The position numbers and the translations under genes are program-made. A DNA stretch of 20,412 bases, from NCBI GenBank assembly GCA_003427395.1, contig BFEA01000136.1:1849232-1869643 (forward strand), written 5' to 3'. Shown here in pieces: positions 18,541 through 20,412 of the stretch (positions are counted from its first letter, which is position 1; each line of letters begins with the position of its first letter). The stretch is from Chara braunii. Lineage: Eukaryota > Streptophyta > Charophyceae > Charales > Characeae. The notes under the pieces were generated by a model. That model saw nothing but the letters and a program-made list of their open reading frames with translations. It did no database searches and was not told the origin of the DNA.

Positions 18541-18720
18541 TCGCGCACGCGCACACGCAGACGCACAAACGCACGCACACACACGCACACGCACATCGCT
18601 TGCAGGAACACATAAAAGGTCATGGTGCTAAAACAACACTCGCACGGACACGCACACATACACAAACACGCACATCGCCGCGGTTTTGATGTTGCCATTG
18701 AGACAAGCCAAACACACACG
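18541..18720. repeat. CA-rich microsatellite tracts
   Basis: Imperfect (CA)n and CGCACA runs at about 18541-18596 and 18640-18680, following the foldback. Minus-strand frames rich in Cys and Val arise from these tracts and are not genes. Confidence 0.9.
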
Positions 18721-19253
18721 CGGTGGCAACGTCGGGACAACCAACACGATCAATCGACCGATCGCGAGTAATCTGTTAGCGTTTCGCGATCGGTCGGATG
18801 GATGCGTTTGCGATCCCGATGTTGTCTCCTCGTGCACTGATTAATCATCCGTTAGGCGGATCAGGGGCGATATTGTTCCGACAGCAATCAACATCAATCA
18901 CCCCATCGCGAGTGTTCGACTTATGTTTAGTGATGGGTTGGTTCATCGAGTGTACGTTGTAGACATTGTCACCACGTGTTCGCGCGAAGCTTTCTCTGCT
19001 GGTCGGTTGAATCGATCACGATTGACCTGATCGTGTTTCGCGATTGGTCGACGGATGCGTTCGCTGTGTCGACATTGCCACCGCCTGTTTTGATCGATCA
19101 TGCATTGGGCAGAACGGCGGATCTAACAGTGGGACATCACAAAGGATCACATCGAGTGTGGTAAGTGCTCAAGATGTGATTGTGTTTCATGATTGGCCAC
19201 CACGTGTTCGATAAGACCTTTCGTGATTCGCCAGACAAGCACACGATTCTCCG
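18721..19253. repeat. Diverged repeats of about 250 bp, no gene
   Basis: GTTTCGCGATCGGTCG...GGATGCGTT at about 18780 is echoed as GTTTCGCGATTGGTCGACGGATGCGTT at about 19034, and both are followed by a (T/C)GATCA and a GGCGGATC motif. A third weaker echo, GTGTTTCATGATTGGCC, lies at about 19181. GATC-rich short motifs are frequent. No protein-like frame was found. Confidence 0.55.
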
Positions 19254-19578
19254 CGCGTTCAATGTGCGCAATCATACACACACACACAAAAATGACGTGG
19301 AAACACCTTCGCGCGCATCTCCTCGCGTTAAATGTGCCCAATCACACACACACACGCACAAATATGCACAGACAGGCACACGCACACACACAAACATACA
19401 AGCCCGCACACGCCGCCCACACACACACTTGCCTCTTAGATCATGACACGCGCACGATCCTTCCTCGCGCGTGTGGCATGCACGTCATACAACCACACAC
19501 ACAATAAAACACGCCCTCGAATACACTAACACAAAAACAATCACACATACACACACGCGCACGCACAAACACACACTG

Positions 19579-19616
<38 letters not shown>

Positions 19617-19720
19617 CCACCCGCACACACGCAAACACGAACTCTTTCAATCTGTGCGAGCATATCAACAAAAAACCCACCCGCACTCGCACACAAACAC
19701 ACACGTCCCGGCTGCGGCCG
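19254..19720. repeat. Long CA/GT microsatellite region
   Basis: Multiple (CA)n tracts, the longest and purest at about 19580-19616. Two 70-bp-spaced copies of CGCGTT(C/A)AATGTGC(G/C)CAATCA, each leading into CA runs, start at 19255 and 19325. No gene. Confidence 0.95.
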
Positions 19721-19908
19721 CACTCACTGTGTGATACTATCCAGTGGAGATTCGCGCGATCCGCACCGTCAATCCAGACAACAATCTGTCGACCTTTTGG
19801 CTTGTGCTTTTCGTTCGCGAGTGTGCTGCGTGGAGTGCTTTGTGTTTGCGAGGGCAGTGCGTGGAGTGGTGGGCGTCGGAAGTATCGTTACGCGACGTCG
19901 AATATGAC

Positions 19909-20412
19909 ATGGACAGCAACTTTGAAGGTGGAGGGAGATGCGAGGGCATGCGGGGTGCGTCAGTGCCGGGAAACGAGCGCGGTGAGGAATGTGTGCCCCT
20001 GCTCTTTGCCAACTATGGCGCTCCAACTGTGCGGGGTGTTGTTGTTGATGACAGTGGCGGTGCGAGGCTTCCGTCGGGCAGCATCTCCCCTGCAAAAACG
20101 CAGAACGCAACGTTAATGCCCAGGGCGCCGCTCGTACTTGCAGGCGCGCAGGACTCGAGGCCCCCTCGGGCCTTCCGTTTCGGAAAATCGCGCAGGGACC
20201 GTACGCCACCGCACGACTGTTCGATCCTCGCATCGAACGGTGGCTCCGCGTCGAAATTTCCCCGAAGGGGACCTGCTGAGCACGACATGACAAAAAAGTC
20301 CCTGTGGGCCAGCCCTTCCCGGGCGTCATTAAAAAATAGAGCCCTTTTTCTTGGCCGCTCGCGTTCGTGTCGTCGGGTTCGCGGGCCCCGCGCGAGGGGG
20401 TCTCAGGCAGCG
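19909..20412 (+). CDS. Possible 5' part of a gene running off the window
   Basis: From ATG 19909 the frame is open for 168 codons to the last base of the window, and open without ATG back to 19735, so no stop lies in 678 nt. The product begins MDSNFEGGGRCEGMRGAS and includes NERGEECVPLLFANYGAPTV, RGVVVDDSGGARLPSGS and later basic, Arg/Ser/Pro-rich stretches. No known domain was recognised. The region is GC-rich, where long chance frames are common, and a 186-codon minus-strand frame (19769-20329) overlaps it. The + frame has the more natural residue mix, but only sequence to the right can decide. Confidence 0.35.
   Translation, partial: MDSNFEGGGRCEGMRGASVPGNERGEECVPLLFANYGAPTVRGVVVDDSGGARLPSGSISPAKTQNATLMPRAPLVLAGAQDSRPPRAFRFGKSRRDRTPPHDCSILASNGGSASKFPRRGPAEHDMTKKSLWASPSRASLKNRALFLGRSRSCRRVRGPRARGSQAA

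Noticed and set aside
20219-20238. GTTCGAT...ATCGAAC stem resembling a tRNA T arm
   Set aside because: No matching acceptor, D or anticodon arms; it lies inside the open + frame and is most likely a chance hairpin.
19769-20329. 186-codon minus-strand frame
   Set aside because: His/Pro/Arg/Ser-rich composition typical of the antisense of a GC-rich region; the overlapping + frame is more plausible.

Overview
The window reads as nuclear DNA of a streptophyte (plant or charophyte green alga). It carries a Ty3/gypsy-type retrotransposon, a phase-matched spliceosomal intron in a minus-strand gene, plant-style (TTTAGGG) telo-box motifs, and abundant microsatellites and dispersed repeats. The general look would fit a large, repeat-rich charophyte genome such as Chara, but that is an impression and not something the sequence proves. 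No rRNA, tRNA, CRISPR or bacterial operon features were seen.

Left third (1-8041, + strand): a decayed Ty3/gypsy retrotransposon. A possible LTR end with two CACGTG boxes, a weak primer-binding-site candidate and two hairpins are followed by a long pyrimidine-rich leader with three related repeats. The gag reading frame (zinc knuckle at 3442-3483), protease, reverse transcriptase, RNase H and integrase follow in normal gypsy order. At least twelve in-frame stops and frameshifts near the protease and RT start show that it cannot make a working polyprotein. A block of about 730 bp of GATC-rich repeats and GATT/AATC microsatellite splits the RNase H-integrase junction. Homology stops just after the integrase catalytic region (about 8041), with no 3' LTR or chromodomain found.

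Middle (8042-14213): about 1 kb of diverged repeats around a GGGATCC-n-ACTTGTT core, about 400 bp with nothing recognisable, and a 147-bp tandem duplication. A large minus-strand broken gene then runs from 14213 down to 9649. Its first exon (about 945 codons) encodes a nuclear-looking protein with a ParB/sulfiredoxin-like segment containing GQHN. A 654-nt intron follows, and the second exon ends in a Ulp1/SENP-type (peptidase C48) cysteine protease domain. The stops are mostly the kind made by C-to-T change. The combination of a ParB-like segment and a Ulp1 protease in one eukaryotic reading frame is the most unusual thing in the window.

Right (14214-20412): another minus-strand broken gene of unknown family (16882-15935) lies upstream of the first in the same orientation. 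Around both, and inside the intron, are at least fourteen copies of a 22-bp quasi-palindrome (arms AAGTTCG/CGAACTT). Three larger tandem units of about 300-390 bp (17111-17990) carry many of these copies. Next come a 17-bp minisatellite, a 60-bp-arm foldback (18372-18517), diverged repeats and long CA tracts. At the right edge a + strand frame is open from 19735 to the window end and may be the 5' part of another gene.
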